From NCBI GenBank assembly GCA_006503475.1, contig RSEH01000142.1, forward strand, positions 58,866 through 122,865: a DNA stretch of 64,000 nucleotides, in the 5' to 3' direction. The stretch comes from Stentor roeselii. Its lineage: Eukaryota; Ciliophora; Heterotrichea; Heterotrichida; Stentoridae. This document shows, piece after piece, positions 39,657 to 48,745 of the stretch. The notes under the pieces were generated by a model. That model was not told the DNA's origin. It worked only from the letters and a program-made list of their open reading frames with translations, and did no database searches. The stretch's first letter is position 1. Each line of letters opens with the position of its first letter. The position numbers and the translations under genes were made by a program.

Positions 39657-42068
39657 ATGAGTGAAGCAGTTGACATTCTTGCCAAGATAAAACTTCAAAA
39701 ACAAGAAAACGATGAGTTAAACATGAACATTCAGAAACTAACCAACGAGGAAAAAATCCTTCAAGAAAAACTTGAGCGCCTTGAAAGACAGAACCAAGAA
39801 AAAATCGATGAATACGAAGACAAGAAAAAGAGTCTAGAGAATATCAAGCCGAGCAGTAACAAGGACAACGAAAACGATGCAGAAAGAAGAGAAAAAGAGT
39901 TAGACGACTTCCTTCGTAGTAAACTTCTAGAGCTCATTCTAGGATCAGAAAGAAAAGACCGGCCAGGCCTCGACCTAGAAAAGCGTTTAAACAAAGTAAT
40001 GACAATAGGCTCAGTAATGATTCGATATCTTCCTCTTGTTGAAGACGGCGACATTGAAGCTTTTGAAAAGACAGACCCTCTTGAAGCTTACTTCAAGATA
40101 AACAAAAAGACAACATTTAATGAACTAAAAGAAACCGCATGTGAATTTTGGGTACTTTTCATTTAGAAAATTGAAGACTCACACCTCATCGGCCTTCGAT
40201 CAAGTAACTACGCTTTGCTTGACTTGCACATGGGAAAACTGGTAGAAGAAACAATTCTTTCTTTAAGAATGGCTCCTGAGTTCTGGCTGTTTAAAATCAA
40301 CAAATTCGCGAAGAAAACCTTTACGGAACTTAAAGATCTCTTCGTTGACTCTAGCACATTTGTTTACTTTCGAATAGGAGAAGAGACGAAAAAGGTTCAA
40401 AATGGTTCATCATCTTTTCCAGACTCCACACACAGGAAAAACTTCGACAAAATGAGAGGAATTTACAAAGGACTTGAAAAATACGAGAGAAAACCTGTAA
40501 AACTCTTAGAAAACGAGATTGAAACACGTAAATTAACAGGATATCAGTACAACTTCAACGCCTGTCTTGTGAATTTCATTATTCTCTTCATTACTGTCGG
40601 TCTTTTAGTAGCTCGAAGAAGTGTTTCAGACGATTATTACATTCAAGCTAGTTTAAACACAGACCTGGTGAAAGGATCATCAGGTATAAACTTTTTTGAT
40701 ATAGAGAGCTTGAATGACATCCATGATTACATGAACAACTCCTTTGGCCCTGCTTTCTTTTCCGATGGGTCGTCAGACGCTTCAATCAACAGCAGATATC
40801 ACATCGCCGGGCCTGTCCGTCTTCGCCAAGTAAAGACCAAAGACGTGAAATGCAAGAGACAGTCGAGTTGGGACCTCGAAACTATTTCCTGCTATGGGTC
40901 TGACTATTTATCTAACAAATACAAAGAAGATCTTAACACTACTGATGACGAAGGCAGTTACACGAAATTCATGTCGTCAACTTCAGCCCCTGACCTGATA
41001 GAAGGAGACGTTTCACGTTATGACTCGAGTGGATATGTTTCAGATATCGAATCAAATTGTTCTTTAAATGAATTTCGTAGTCAATACCAAAATCTTCTTA
41101 ATGCAACTTGGCTTGATCAGAGAACCCGAGCACTTTTTATCAACTTTAATATTTACCTGCCTAATCCGAAGGAATTCGTCGCGGTTTTCATCATGGTTGA
41201 AATTAGTGTCAATGGAGTTTGTCGACCTTCGAAACTAGAGTCCAGGGTCTTGGTGTCGAACTTTTACTCAGGTACAGGCTTGGATAAGGCAGCTTTGGCT
41301 GTTGAGATCATCAGGTTAATGCTCAGTTTTTATCTTATCTTTATTTATGTCAAGTGTGGACTTGAGCCGAAAGTAGACGGGACTCGAAGTATTTATGCTT
41401 GGATTAAAATTAACAACTTGTCGAATTTGCTTATTGTTGCTTTGGTCCTTGCTGCATTTGGAATGTCTTTTAAAGTGAAAAAAGACGCTAAGGATATAGT
41501 GTCAAGTAATGATTATTATGATATGGGAGACCTTTTTTACTACTTCAGTACAAGTATACTGATGAATGCCTGGTTATTACTTATTGTTTTTTTTAGAATT
41601 ATCGTCACTTTTCGCTTTTCACATACTTTAAGTTTGAATTTATATGCACTTGACCTGGCATCAAAGAACTTTATTTTTTATTTTATTTTTATTTTACCGA
41701 TTGTTGTTTGTTTATCTGTTATAACGTCTCATATTTTCGGTCCTTATACTTATGAGTACTGCACCCCGAAACTGGTAGCGATCAGCAATGTTTTATTTTC
41801 GATGGGATCAGGAGATGTGATGGAATATTTGAAAATCACTGAGGCTTGGACTATCGGTTTTTTAATTATTTACTTTTTTGTGATTATTTTCTTTTTATAT
41901 TCCTCGTTTATCGGGATTTTACTTGATTCTTTCAGAATTTCTGAACTTTATCATAGAGAACTCGCGGCTAGTATGAAAGACGACTACAAGCCTTGGAAGA
42001 TTTGGCTTTTTTATAACTGTAGAAGATGTAAGAGGAAAAAAGAAGAACCTTCTGAAGAATCAGCTTAG
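39657..42068 (+). CDS. PKD2: Polycystin-2-like TRP cation channel
   Basis: Exons 39657-40151 and 40167-42068 joined by a 15-nt intron (GTACTTTTCATTTAG, 40152-40166); 798 aa. Residues 1-70 form a coiled coil (KLTNEEKILQEKLERLERQ). TM1 is about 295-314; the long loop to about 543 is the polycystin TOP domain, with the hallmark WLDQRTRALFINFNIYLPN and VEISVNGVCRPS; five more helices follow, with the pore between the last two (LVAISNVLFSMGSGDVMEYL, about 696-720). The C-terminal tail is short and basic, with no EF-hand. Polycystin channels pass Ca2+ and Na+ in cilia and cell membranes; in a ciliate this could be ciliary mechanosensing. The open frame upstream of ATG 39657 is not needed. Confidence 0.92.
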
Positions 42069-42133
42069 AAATAATTAGAATGTTTAAGATTAGGTGTTAA
42101 TTTCTACCAGGATTAAAATTTTTTAAATAATGA

Positions 42134-43186
42134 TTAAGATACATGAAGAAGAGTTCTTAGAATTTTTTTACTATTGACCTTCCTCACTTTCGCCATGGTA
42201 TTTTTTTCAACAGCAAAACGATGAGGTTGGTCATTAAAAGCTCGAACCGCATTGTTGAAGTCAACAACAGAAGGCTTCAATGAAAGCCACTTGTATTCTT
42301 TTTTAACTACTGGGGCAGGTAGAAGAAAATAAGGTTGGCTCTGGTTCTTAACCGGTACATTTTTTTCTAATATAAAGCTATTCGACTCTTTGATGATCTT
42401 TTTGCCAACAACTGAAAGTCGCAGGTCTTGGCCTGGCTGATTGAAATGATTACTGAAAATCGCTTTTTTTAACAAATCTTTACTGCTGCTTTTTCGTCTT
42501 CCGTAACTGTTGTAGTGATTTTGTAGAGTTTCCAAGTCGATGCTGATTGAAAAGTCCTGAGAATCCACTAATGAACTTGACTCGCTTTTTTCAGTTAGGT
42601 CGTCGTTTTCAATGTGGACTAAAGGAGTTTTTTTTCGTTGTTTTTCTTTGTTTTTTGGAAGGATTTGCTTGAATATGGGATTTGGCTTTGGGATTAGAAT
42701 TGGAGGATTTTTGGTTGATGGCTTTGGAGATAATGGCTTTTCTGGTGCTTTTGGAGGATCTGGCTTTTCTGGTTTTATTGAAGGCTTTTTTAGAGAGGGT
42801 TTTCCGTCTTTGAATGTGTTTTTCATGAGATTTGATGGGATTTCTATTGTTTCTGGAAGGTTTTGGATTGATTTTAGTCTTCTGAGATCTCTAGGAATGT
42901 CAGTGTCTTGAGGAATTTCATTGAGTTTTAGATATTTTTTTGTTTTTTGTTTATCTTTTTCTCTTTCAAGTGTTCCTGATGAGAACAAGGGGTCTTTTTC
43001 AAGTTCAAGTTGAAAAATTCTGTATTTTTTTGAATCACTTAATTTTTGAAGTGACTCGAAACATGCAGTCGTTTTCTTTTTTTTCTTCCTGAAGGAATAA
43101 GAAGATTTGTATAGCAAAGGGCATTCATTTTGGGTATCTTTGATATAACTGCGATATAAAGGCGAGTAGCTTCTATGTTTTTCCAT
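42134..43186 (-). CDS. Unknown Pro/Lys-rich disordered protein
   Basis: 350 aa. The central part (about 120-185) is Pro-rich with KP repeats (KPSLKKPSIKPEKPDPPKAP, KPLSPKPSTKNPP). N-terminus is basic (SFRKKKKKTTA) and the C-terminus has a short ordered stretch (KEYKWLSLKPSVVDFNNAVRAF). No recognised domain or membrane segment; possibly a cytoskeletal linker. Convergent with the polycystin gene and divergent from the FEN1-like gene (82 bp). Confidence 0.65.
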   Translation of the reverse strand: MEKHRSYSPLYRSYIKDTQNECPLLYKSSYSFRKKKKKTTACFESLQKLSDSKKYRIFQLELEKDPLFSSGTLEREKDKQKTKKYLKLNEIPQDTDIPRDLRRLKSIQNLPETIEIPSNLMKNTFKDGKPSLKKPSIKPEKPDPPKAPEKPLSPKPSTKNPPILIPKPNPIFKQILPKNKEKQRKKTPLVHIENDDLTEKSESSSLVDSQDFSISIDLETLQNHYNSYGRRKSSSKDLLKKAIFSNHFNQPGQDLRLSVVGKKIIKESNSFILEKNVPVKNQSQPYFLLPAPVVKKEYKWLSLKPSVVDFNNAVRAFNDQPHRFAVEKNTMAKVRKVNSKKILRTLLHVS

Positions 43187-43268
43187 AATAATAATTCACT
43201 TTTCTATCTATTCTTTCTAATTAATCAATAAATCTATTCAAAGTCCAAATCAAGAGGCCCCCTTACAA

Positions 43269-44366
43269 ATGGGCATCAAAGGTCTTCTAAGGTTCCTGAC
43301 CGATTGCGCAGACAAGTCATTCCGCGACGTGACGCTTGACCACTACGCAGGAAAAATCGTTGCCTGCAACGCGACAATGTCAATGAGTCACTTTTTGCTC
43401 TCAACCCAGTTCATGGCGAGCGTTGGGACAGGGATGCTAGTCGACGAGCTCGGCGACCCAACAGCTCACCTGACCGGACTTTTCAGCAGAACGATTCAAT
43501 TAATCGAAACAGGAATCAAACCAGTCTGGGTCTTCTCAAAGCAAGGCAGTGACTTGGCTCCAAACTCAAACTACATCAAAAACCGTCAACGTGAAATAAG
43601 AGGCTTTCCTAAGAGAAGCACGAAAATCACTCCAGAAATGTCGGCAGATGCGATTAAAATGATGAAATTACTGGGCTTGCCTTATGTCGAAGCACCTGAA
43701 AATGCAGAGGCTCAATGTGCGGAACTTGTGAAAGCTGGGAAGTGCCATGCGGCGATTAGTGAGGATAGTGAAGCTCTTGCTTATGGATGTAATGTTGTGA
43801 TTAAAGGGGTGAAGAATAGAAATGATCCTGTTGTTGAACTGGTTTTAGAGGAAATTTTAAGGAAACTTGATATTACTTATTATGAGTTTGTTGATCTTTG
43901 TATTCTTCTTGGGACTAAAAAGTGCAGAAGTATTACTGGAATGGGAGGGAAAAGTGCTTATAAGTATATTCAACAGTGCTCGACTATTGAAAATATCTTG
44001 GATAAGATCATCAGGGGACAGAAAAGATTCAACTTGCCGAAGGATTATGATTATCTTGGTCAGAGGAAATTATTTTTGGAACCTGTTGTTGCTTGTGTTG
44101 ATGACTTGGAACTTGCTTGGAAAATTCCTGATGAGGATAACTTGAAACAGTTTTTAATCGCGGATAAAGGCTTTTCGGCGAATCGGGTGGAAAATGGACT
44201 CAAGATGATTTTTCAGAGGTATCATAAACCCACGCAACTTAAGATTGAAAGCTTTTTTGAAACTCCTTTGAAAAGACTTCCTGTCCAACAGAAAGCCAAG
44301 AACAAGAAAAAGTCCAAGTTCGGGTTCAAAAAATTCGGAGGTAAAAAATTCTACAAGCCAAAGTGA
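43269..44366 (+). CDS. FEN1: FEN1 family protein predicted to be catalytically inactive
   Basis: 365 aa, close to the usual ~380, TGA stop. The fold is clearly FEN1: MGIKGL start, GIKPVWVF, LGLPYVEAP, CAELVKAGK, FVDLCILLGTK, SITGMGGKSAYKYI and LFLEPVV. Compared with human FEN1, catalytic acids are changed: D34 is N34, D86 is S90, E158 is N145, D181 is E168 and D233 is K217; only E160 (E147) and D179 (D166) remain. The helical arch is shortened. The C-terminus keeps a perfect PCNA-interaction box QLKIESFF (323-330) and a Lys-rich tail. It should bind flap DNA or PCNA but not cut by the two-metal mechanism. A catalytic FEN1 is expected elsewhere in the genome. Confidence 0.93.
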   Translation: MGIKGLLRFLTDCADKSFRDVTLDHYAGKIVACNATMSMSHFLLSTQFMASVGTGMLVDELGDPTAHLTGLFSRTIQLIETGIKPVWVFSKQGSDLAPNSNYIKNRQREIRGFPKRSTKITPEMSADAIKMMKLLGLPYVEAPENAEAQCAELVKAGKCHAAISEDSEALAYGCNVVIKGVKNRNDPVVELVLEEILRKLDITYYEFVDLCILLGTKKCRSITGMGGKSAYKYIQQCSTIENILDKIIRGQKRFNLPKDYDYLGQRKLFLEPVVACVDDLELAWKIPDEDNLKQFLIADKGFSANRVENGLKMIFQRYHKPTQLKIESFFETPLKRLPVQQKAKNKKKSKFGFKKFGGKKFYKPK

Positions 44367-44561
44367 ATAACAATCTTATTAATTCTTTCTTAAAATATCT
44401 TCATTCTCTAAAACCCATTCAATAATCCAACACTTTCTATTCCCAATCCTGCCCATTCTCCAACCCTTATCACTAAAATTTAAACAAACAAAATCTATGC
44501 CATTAGCGTCTAACTCCAATTTTTTTCTACTATAAAAGCATCGCATTTAACTTTCTAATAA

Positions 44562-46082
44562 ATGTGGGGCGAGTCATCAGATTGGAACACCGGAGAAGCA
44601 ATAATCCAAGACCTACCAAAAATAGATTCAACAGAAAATCCTGCCGATTCAAAGCCCGATCTTCCTCCATTAAACTTCGACACCCTTGGCGACACTTTAA
44701 AAGAAATTTCTTGGGACAGTGAAAATTTAGTCCCTGTGACTCATTCTTACAGTCAAAGTGATCAATGCAAAAATCGAGAAACTTCTGAAATTCAGAATTT
44801 TTTGTCATCTTCAAAAACTTCAGTTCAAGGTCAAGAAGAAATCAAGCCGATTCTTTCCTTGACTGAAGCAGGTCTTCCTGAGAACCTTTTAACAATTTTA
44901 GAAACAAGCAAAATCTCAAGTCCGACAACGATTCAGTCAGTTGCATGGCCAGTTGCATTATCAGGAAAAGACGTGATTGCTGTTGCATGTACAGGCAGTG
45001 GGAAGACCTTATCTTACCTGATTCCTTTATTCCTTCATATTACTTCACAACCGCCTTTAGAGCCAGGGCAAGGTCCAATCTGCATCGTTTTAGTCCCAAC
45101 TCGAGAACTTGCAAAGCAAATCACTTTTGACTGTAATAAATTCGGCAAATGTCTTGAAATTCGAACAGTCTGCATATATGGCGGGAATGGTCGTCAGTTT
45201 CAAATGAAAGACTTGGAAGTCCTTCCTCAGTTGGTCGTCGCAACGCCTGGTCGACTTCTGGACTTTCTGGAAAATGGAGTCTTGAACTTAAAGAGATGCA
45301 CTTTTGTAGTGGTCGATGAAGGTGATAGAATGATGGACATGGGATTTGGACCTCAGTTGAAAAAAATATTGTCGCAGGTACGACCGGGTCGGCAGTGCTT
45401 CATGTGCACAGCCACTTGGCCTAACACCCTGAGCGAACTTTCGAATGAGTATATGAACAGCCCTGTCTTGCTTAATGTCGGGTCTGTTGAGTACCCTACT
45501 AATCCGAACATTCACCATGAAGTCAAAGTCGTTGAACCCGAAGACAAACTTTCCACTCTTGTCAGCATTTTAAAGCCATTGAAAGAAAAGCGAGTCCTGA
45601 TCTTTGTTGACACTAAATCTGCATGTGATGCCCTAGTAGAAGAGTTAAAAAATCATGAAGTTTCTGCAGTTGGCCTTCATGGTCAGAGGTCTACAAAGGA
45701 CAGGATGACTGCATTGCTTGACTTTCGTGCAGGTAGAAGTCTTGTCGTGGTTTCAACTGACGTGGCAAGCAGAGGCCTTGACATAAAAGACCTGGAACAC
45801 GTAATCCTTTACGACTTTCCTAAAAGAATCGAGGACTACGTGCATCGGATCGGTCGCACTGCAAGAGGTTCTGGAACAGGCACTGCTGTGAGTTTATTCA
45901 CGAAGGACAACGCTAAAAGCGCAGCGACTCTCGTCAAGATGTTGGAAGACTGCAATCAAAACGTGCCCAGAGAACTCAGAAGAATGATTCGCAAACCAAA
46001 GGTCGAAGGCGAGGCCCAAGAAGGAGACTCGAAGGAAAATTCAAGGCCGAGGAGGAGAAGATCCCGAAGTCGAGATAATTAA
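44562..46082 (+). CDS. DEAD-box RNA helicase with DEGD motif II
   Basis: 506 aa. Motifs in order: Q motif with PTTIQ (121-125), motif I ACTGSGKT (142-149), Ia PTRELA, Ib ATPGRLLDF, motif II DEGD (252-255) in place of DEAD, motif III TAT (283-285) in place of SAT, motif IV IFVDTK, motif V STDVASRGLDI and motif VI HRIGRTARG (428-436). The overall pattern is nearest the DDX5/Dbp2 group. The 100-residue N-terminus is acidic and disordered; the tail is Arg/Ser-rich (RPRRRRSRSR). The changed third residue of motif II is next to the metal-binding Asp-Glu pair, both of which are kept, so activity is plausible. Roles of the group: mRNA and rRNA processing. Confidence 0.93.
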   Translation: MWGESSDWNTGEAIIQDLPKIDSTENPADSKPDLPPLNFDTLGDTLKEISWDSENLVPVTHSYSQSDQCKNRETSEIQNFLSSSKTSVQGQEEIKPILSLTEAGLPENLLTILETSKISSPTTIQSVAWPVALSGKDVIAVACTGSGKTLSYLIPLFLHITSQPPLEPGQGPICIVLVPTRELAKQITFDCNKFGKCLEIRTVCIYGGNGRQFQMKDLEVLPQLVVATPGRLLDFLENGVLNLKRCTFVVVDEGDRMMDMGFGPQLKKILSQVRPGRQCFMCTATWPNTLSELSNEYMNSPVLLNVGSVEYPTNPNIHHEVKVVEPEDKLSTLVSILKPLKEKRVLIFVDTKSACDALVEELKNHEVSAVGLHGQRSTKDRMTALLDFRAGRSLVVVSTDVASRGLDIKDLEHVILYDFPKRIEDYVHRIGRTARGSGTGTAVSLFTKDNAKSAATLVKMLEDCNQNVPRELRRMIRKPKVEGEAQEGDSKENSRPRRRRSRSRDN

Positions 46083-46106
46083 TTTATTTGATAGTTTTAC
46101 AAATTT

Positions 46107-46499
46107 TTATTTTTTTCTTTTTCGCTTGGATAAGTCAATTGAGATACATGGAACTACTCGTTCTTTTGATTTACTGCATTGACTCACTGGCGTCAAACAA
46201 CGGGACTTGAAGTTTACTTTTGGCTTTGAATCAACTGAGAACTTTCGGTCTTTTGAAGAATGACTTGCGTGGAAATTAGAGACTTTACTTCCTCGACTGT
46301 ATTGAAATGACTCGAATTTGCTGAAGTCTTTTGAATTTGAAAAACTTTCTAGGTTGCTACGAAGTTTTGAATTTGAAGGATCGATCTCTGAGGGAAGGCA
46401 AGAAACTTGCTCGGAGTTTAGGATTAGGTTTATTCGGAATTGAGAGTCTCTTGGAGTTGGGTTGTTGTCGCAGCAGGAACAAGGGCCTTGGTTACCCAT
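46107..46499 (-). CDS. Small acylated Ser-rich protein (MGNQG...CSCC)
   Basis: 130 aa. MGNQG fits N-myristoylation, with CSCC at 8-11 for palmitoylation; the rest is Ser/Lys-rich and disordered, ending KRKRKK. Likely a membrane-tethered small protein. It ends 25 bp from the convergent helicase stop. No family recognised. Confidence 0.65.
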   Translation of the reverse strand: MGNQGPCSCCDNNPTPRDSQFRINLILNSEQVSCLPSEIDPSNSKLRSNLESFSNSKDFSKFESFQYSRGSKVSNFHASHSSKDRKFSVDSKPKVNFKSRCLTPVSQCSKSKERVVPCISIDLSKRKRKK

Positions 46500-46702
46500 T
46501 TTAATAGTTATTGAATTTGTAGTTTGAATTAGGATTTGTTTTAAGTGGTCTTTGATTTATATTTTAATATTTCTTTTAGGGTTTATTTTTGACTTCATTA
46601 GTCTTTTCCTAGAAGTATACCAAAACATTAAATTTCTTAAACTACCTGACTATAAAAATCTCTTAACCCTCCCTAATTAAAAAAATCTCTTAAATACTCG
46701 AA

Positions 46703-47377
46703 CTAATCATATCTTGAGTCAGTGTCAAACAAAGCAGTTTTGAATTTAGGGTTATTAGTAATTCTCCTGCCAAGTGAAATCGATTTCCCAAGCAACATCC
46801 CAGGGTCAGGTGGGTTAGGAATATTTGCAACAATCGAGTTAAACACATGTTCAAAAACAGGGCTGAGGCTATTTTCATCAATCGCGCTTGTTTCATAATA
46901 AGTCATTCCATATTTGCTAGCAAGTCCAGTTCCTTCACTTTTACTGACAGGTGCATTATCCTTCCTAACAGCCATATCAATTTTATTCCCTATCAAGACC
47001 TTGCAAAGAATTTCCACTTTTTCACATTCACGTATCCACTTCTCGATTCTTTCAAAAGAGGCTCTTTTAGTAACTGCTTAAAAATTACTGTCAAAAACAA
47101 AGAGAGCTGCAGTGGCTCCTGCACAGTATCGACTAGTGACTGGCAAATATCTTTCACTTCCAGGCAAGTCCCAGTAGTTAAGTCGATAAAAAGTGGTTTC
47201 GTCCTGGTAAAGACTGGACTTGAAATGCATTTCTTCGACTGTCTCATTTTCCATCACTTTTCCATTCATTTGGGTTAAGGCTGATTAGTTAGTACCGTCA
47301 AGTAAAGTCGTTTTTCCGACACCGTTGTCACCGATCAGGACGATTTTAAAGCGAAAGTGGTAGTCTTCGGCCTCCAT
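46703..47377 (-). CDS. Rab-like small GTPase, three exons, no prenylation box
   Basis: Exons 47377-47296, 47280-47091 and 47075-46703; introns 47281-47295 (GTACTAACTAATCAG) and 47076-47090 (GTAATTTTTAAGCAG), both 15 nt. 214 aa. P-loop GDNGVGKT (16-23), switch II WDLPGSER (64-71, for WDTAGQER), FDITKRASFERIEKWI, G4 NKID (121-124) and G5 ETSAID. These are Rab-family forms (Rab7/Rab32-like spacing), although the DLPG variant is unusual. The C-terminus ends DTDSRYD with no Cys pair, so it cannot be geranylgeranylated; it is soluble or anchored through a partner. It starts 10 bp from a divergent gene. Confidence 0.9.
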
Positions 47378-47387
47378 TTATAAGAAA

Positions 47388-47666
47388 ATGAATCGCGTCG
47401 CTGTAAGGATCTTGTTTGAAAACAAAAATTTGGATGTTGATGAACGAGTCTTGAATAATTTTATTGAGTTCGCTGTTAGGTCTATGTTTGGAATTGTGGC
47501 TGGAAGTCTGTTGGAGTATCAGGTTTATTCTTTTGATTTGAATGAACTTACTGCTTTTATTGAGGTTGCCGATCGGGATACTTTTAAGATTGTTTCAGCT
47601 TTGGCTTTAGTTGGAAGTTATGGGATTAGCCGAGTCAAAACCTCATCAAGAATCCTGCCTAATTAA
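47388..47666 (+). CDS. POP5/RPP14-like RNase P/MRP protein (tentative)
   Basis: 92 aa. The pattern NNFIEFAVRSMFGIVAGSLLEYQV, then FDLNELTAFIEVADRDTFKIVSALALVG follows the POP5/RPP14 fold: a helix ending in FG, a beta strand, then a variant of the conserved (I/V)R.xRDxxxxVxxAL segment. The Arg that normally precedes this segment is not obvious. If correct it binds the catalytic RNA of RNase P/MRP. It starts 10 bp from the divergent Rab-like gene; its stop (47664-47666) overlaps the neighbour's stop (47659-47661) in antisense. Confidence 0.55.
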   Translation: MNRVAVRILFENKNLDVDERVLNNFIEFAVRSMFGIVAGSLLEYQVYSFDLNELTAFIEVADRDTFKIVSALALVGSYGISRVKTSSRILPN

Positions 47667-48738
47667 TAAGAATAAACATTAAACCCAAAGTAAATCCAAC
47701 TCTCATGGCAAAGCTGCTGGATTCATCATCTTTTTTACCAAGTGCTAAATAAGCTGCTTCAATATCTCTAAATTCCTTTTGAAAAACGTGTTGAACACAG
47801 CTATCAGAGTTGACATAAAGAGGGTAGTTTAAAGCATATTTCTGAAAATAAGCTAAAGTGATCCAGTTTTTTTTGTCCCAGTTTTGTTTTGCACAATTTA
47901 AAGAAAACCTTTGAGTTGTATGACACTTGCTGATACCTGATGATTTTAGCCATTTGCGAAGGTAATAAGTGTAAGAAACGAAGTCTTCGTCATCTGGGGC
48001 TAATGCGCAAGTACTTGTTGCAAAACCATTTTGAGAACAGATGCACCTGGTATTGTAACTCGAATTTTTACCTTCTGGAGCATCAGTAAGAATCACGGTG
48101 CATTGGTTATCTACAGAAATAACACATTGGTAGGGTAATACTGGACTTTTAACAAATGGTAAACATAGAAATTCTCCTGATTCCTCGTAACAACCTCCAG
48201 AGGTGCACTGATAATTTATCTGGTCTTTACAGACAGGAACATTTTCATAAGCAGCTACAGAAAAATAATAATCACAAAACCCATTGACACATGCAAGGTT
48301 ATTCTTACACTGTTCATCCCGAGTGCATGATCCTAGAACACCCTTCAATGACCTGCAAGTCCCATCACAATAAAGTCCAACTTCACATTGAAAGTCATTC
48401 GAGCAAACTGTTCCAAAATCAAGTCCTTCACAAACATGATCAACACAAATACTGGATACACAATTTTCATCAAAGTTGCAAAATTCTCCAACATACGCAA
48501 TATCAATATAAGGTTCCTGAGGAGGCAACTGGCAGGAGACATTGTAATCAAGAGGTGGACAATAAGAGAAAAAAGGGTCAGTGCAGACATCGATGGTCAA
48601 TGTAAGGTTCATAGTCAAATCAGACATATCCGACCTGATGCACTGTCCAGGAAGGAAATCTTCATACTTTGACTTGCAGCTGTATTCATAGCAGCTCAGA
48701 GCGTAAACATGAGCAACTTTAAAGATGAATAGCCACAT
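47659..48738 (-). CDS. Secreted Cys-rich surface protein, probable GPI anchor
   Basis: 359 aa. N-terminal signal peptide (MWLFIFKVAHVYAL), then Cys-rich ectodomain. Residues about 87-165 have evenly spaced Cys resembling Dickkopf-type modules (EFCNFDENCVSSICVDHVC, GTVCSNDFQCEVGLYCDGTC, GSCTRDEQCKNNLACVNGFC). Several N-glycosylation sites (NLT, NVS, NSS). The tail (SSSFAMRVGFTLGLMFILIN) is a small-residue site followed by a hydrophobic end without cytoplasmic part, as in GPI signals. Likely a cell-surface protein; function unknown. The ATG lies 7 bp after the previous gene's stop. Confidence 0.8.
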   Translation of the reverse strand: MWLFIFKVAHVYALSCYEYSCKSKYEDFLPGQCIRSDMSDLTMNLTLTIDVCTDPFFSYCPPLDYNVSCQLPPQEPYIDIAYVGEFCNFDENCVSSICVDHVCEGLDFGTVCSNDFQCEVGLYCDGTCRSLKGVLGSCTRDEQCKNNLACVNGFCDYYFSVAAYENVPVCKDQINYQCTSGGCYEESGEFLCLPFVKSPVLPYQCVISVDNQCTVILTDAPEGKNSSYNTRCICSQNGFATSTCALAPDDEDFVSYTYYLRKWLKSSGISKCHTTQRFSLNCAKQNWDKKNWITLAYFQKYALNYPLYVNSDSCVQHVFQKEFRDIEAAYLALGKKDDESSSFAMRVGFTLGLMFILIN

Positions 48739-48745
48739 TTATATC

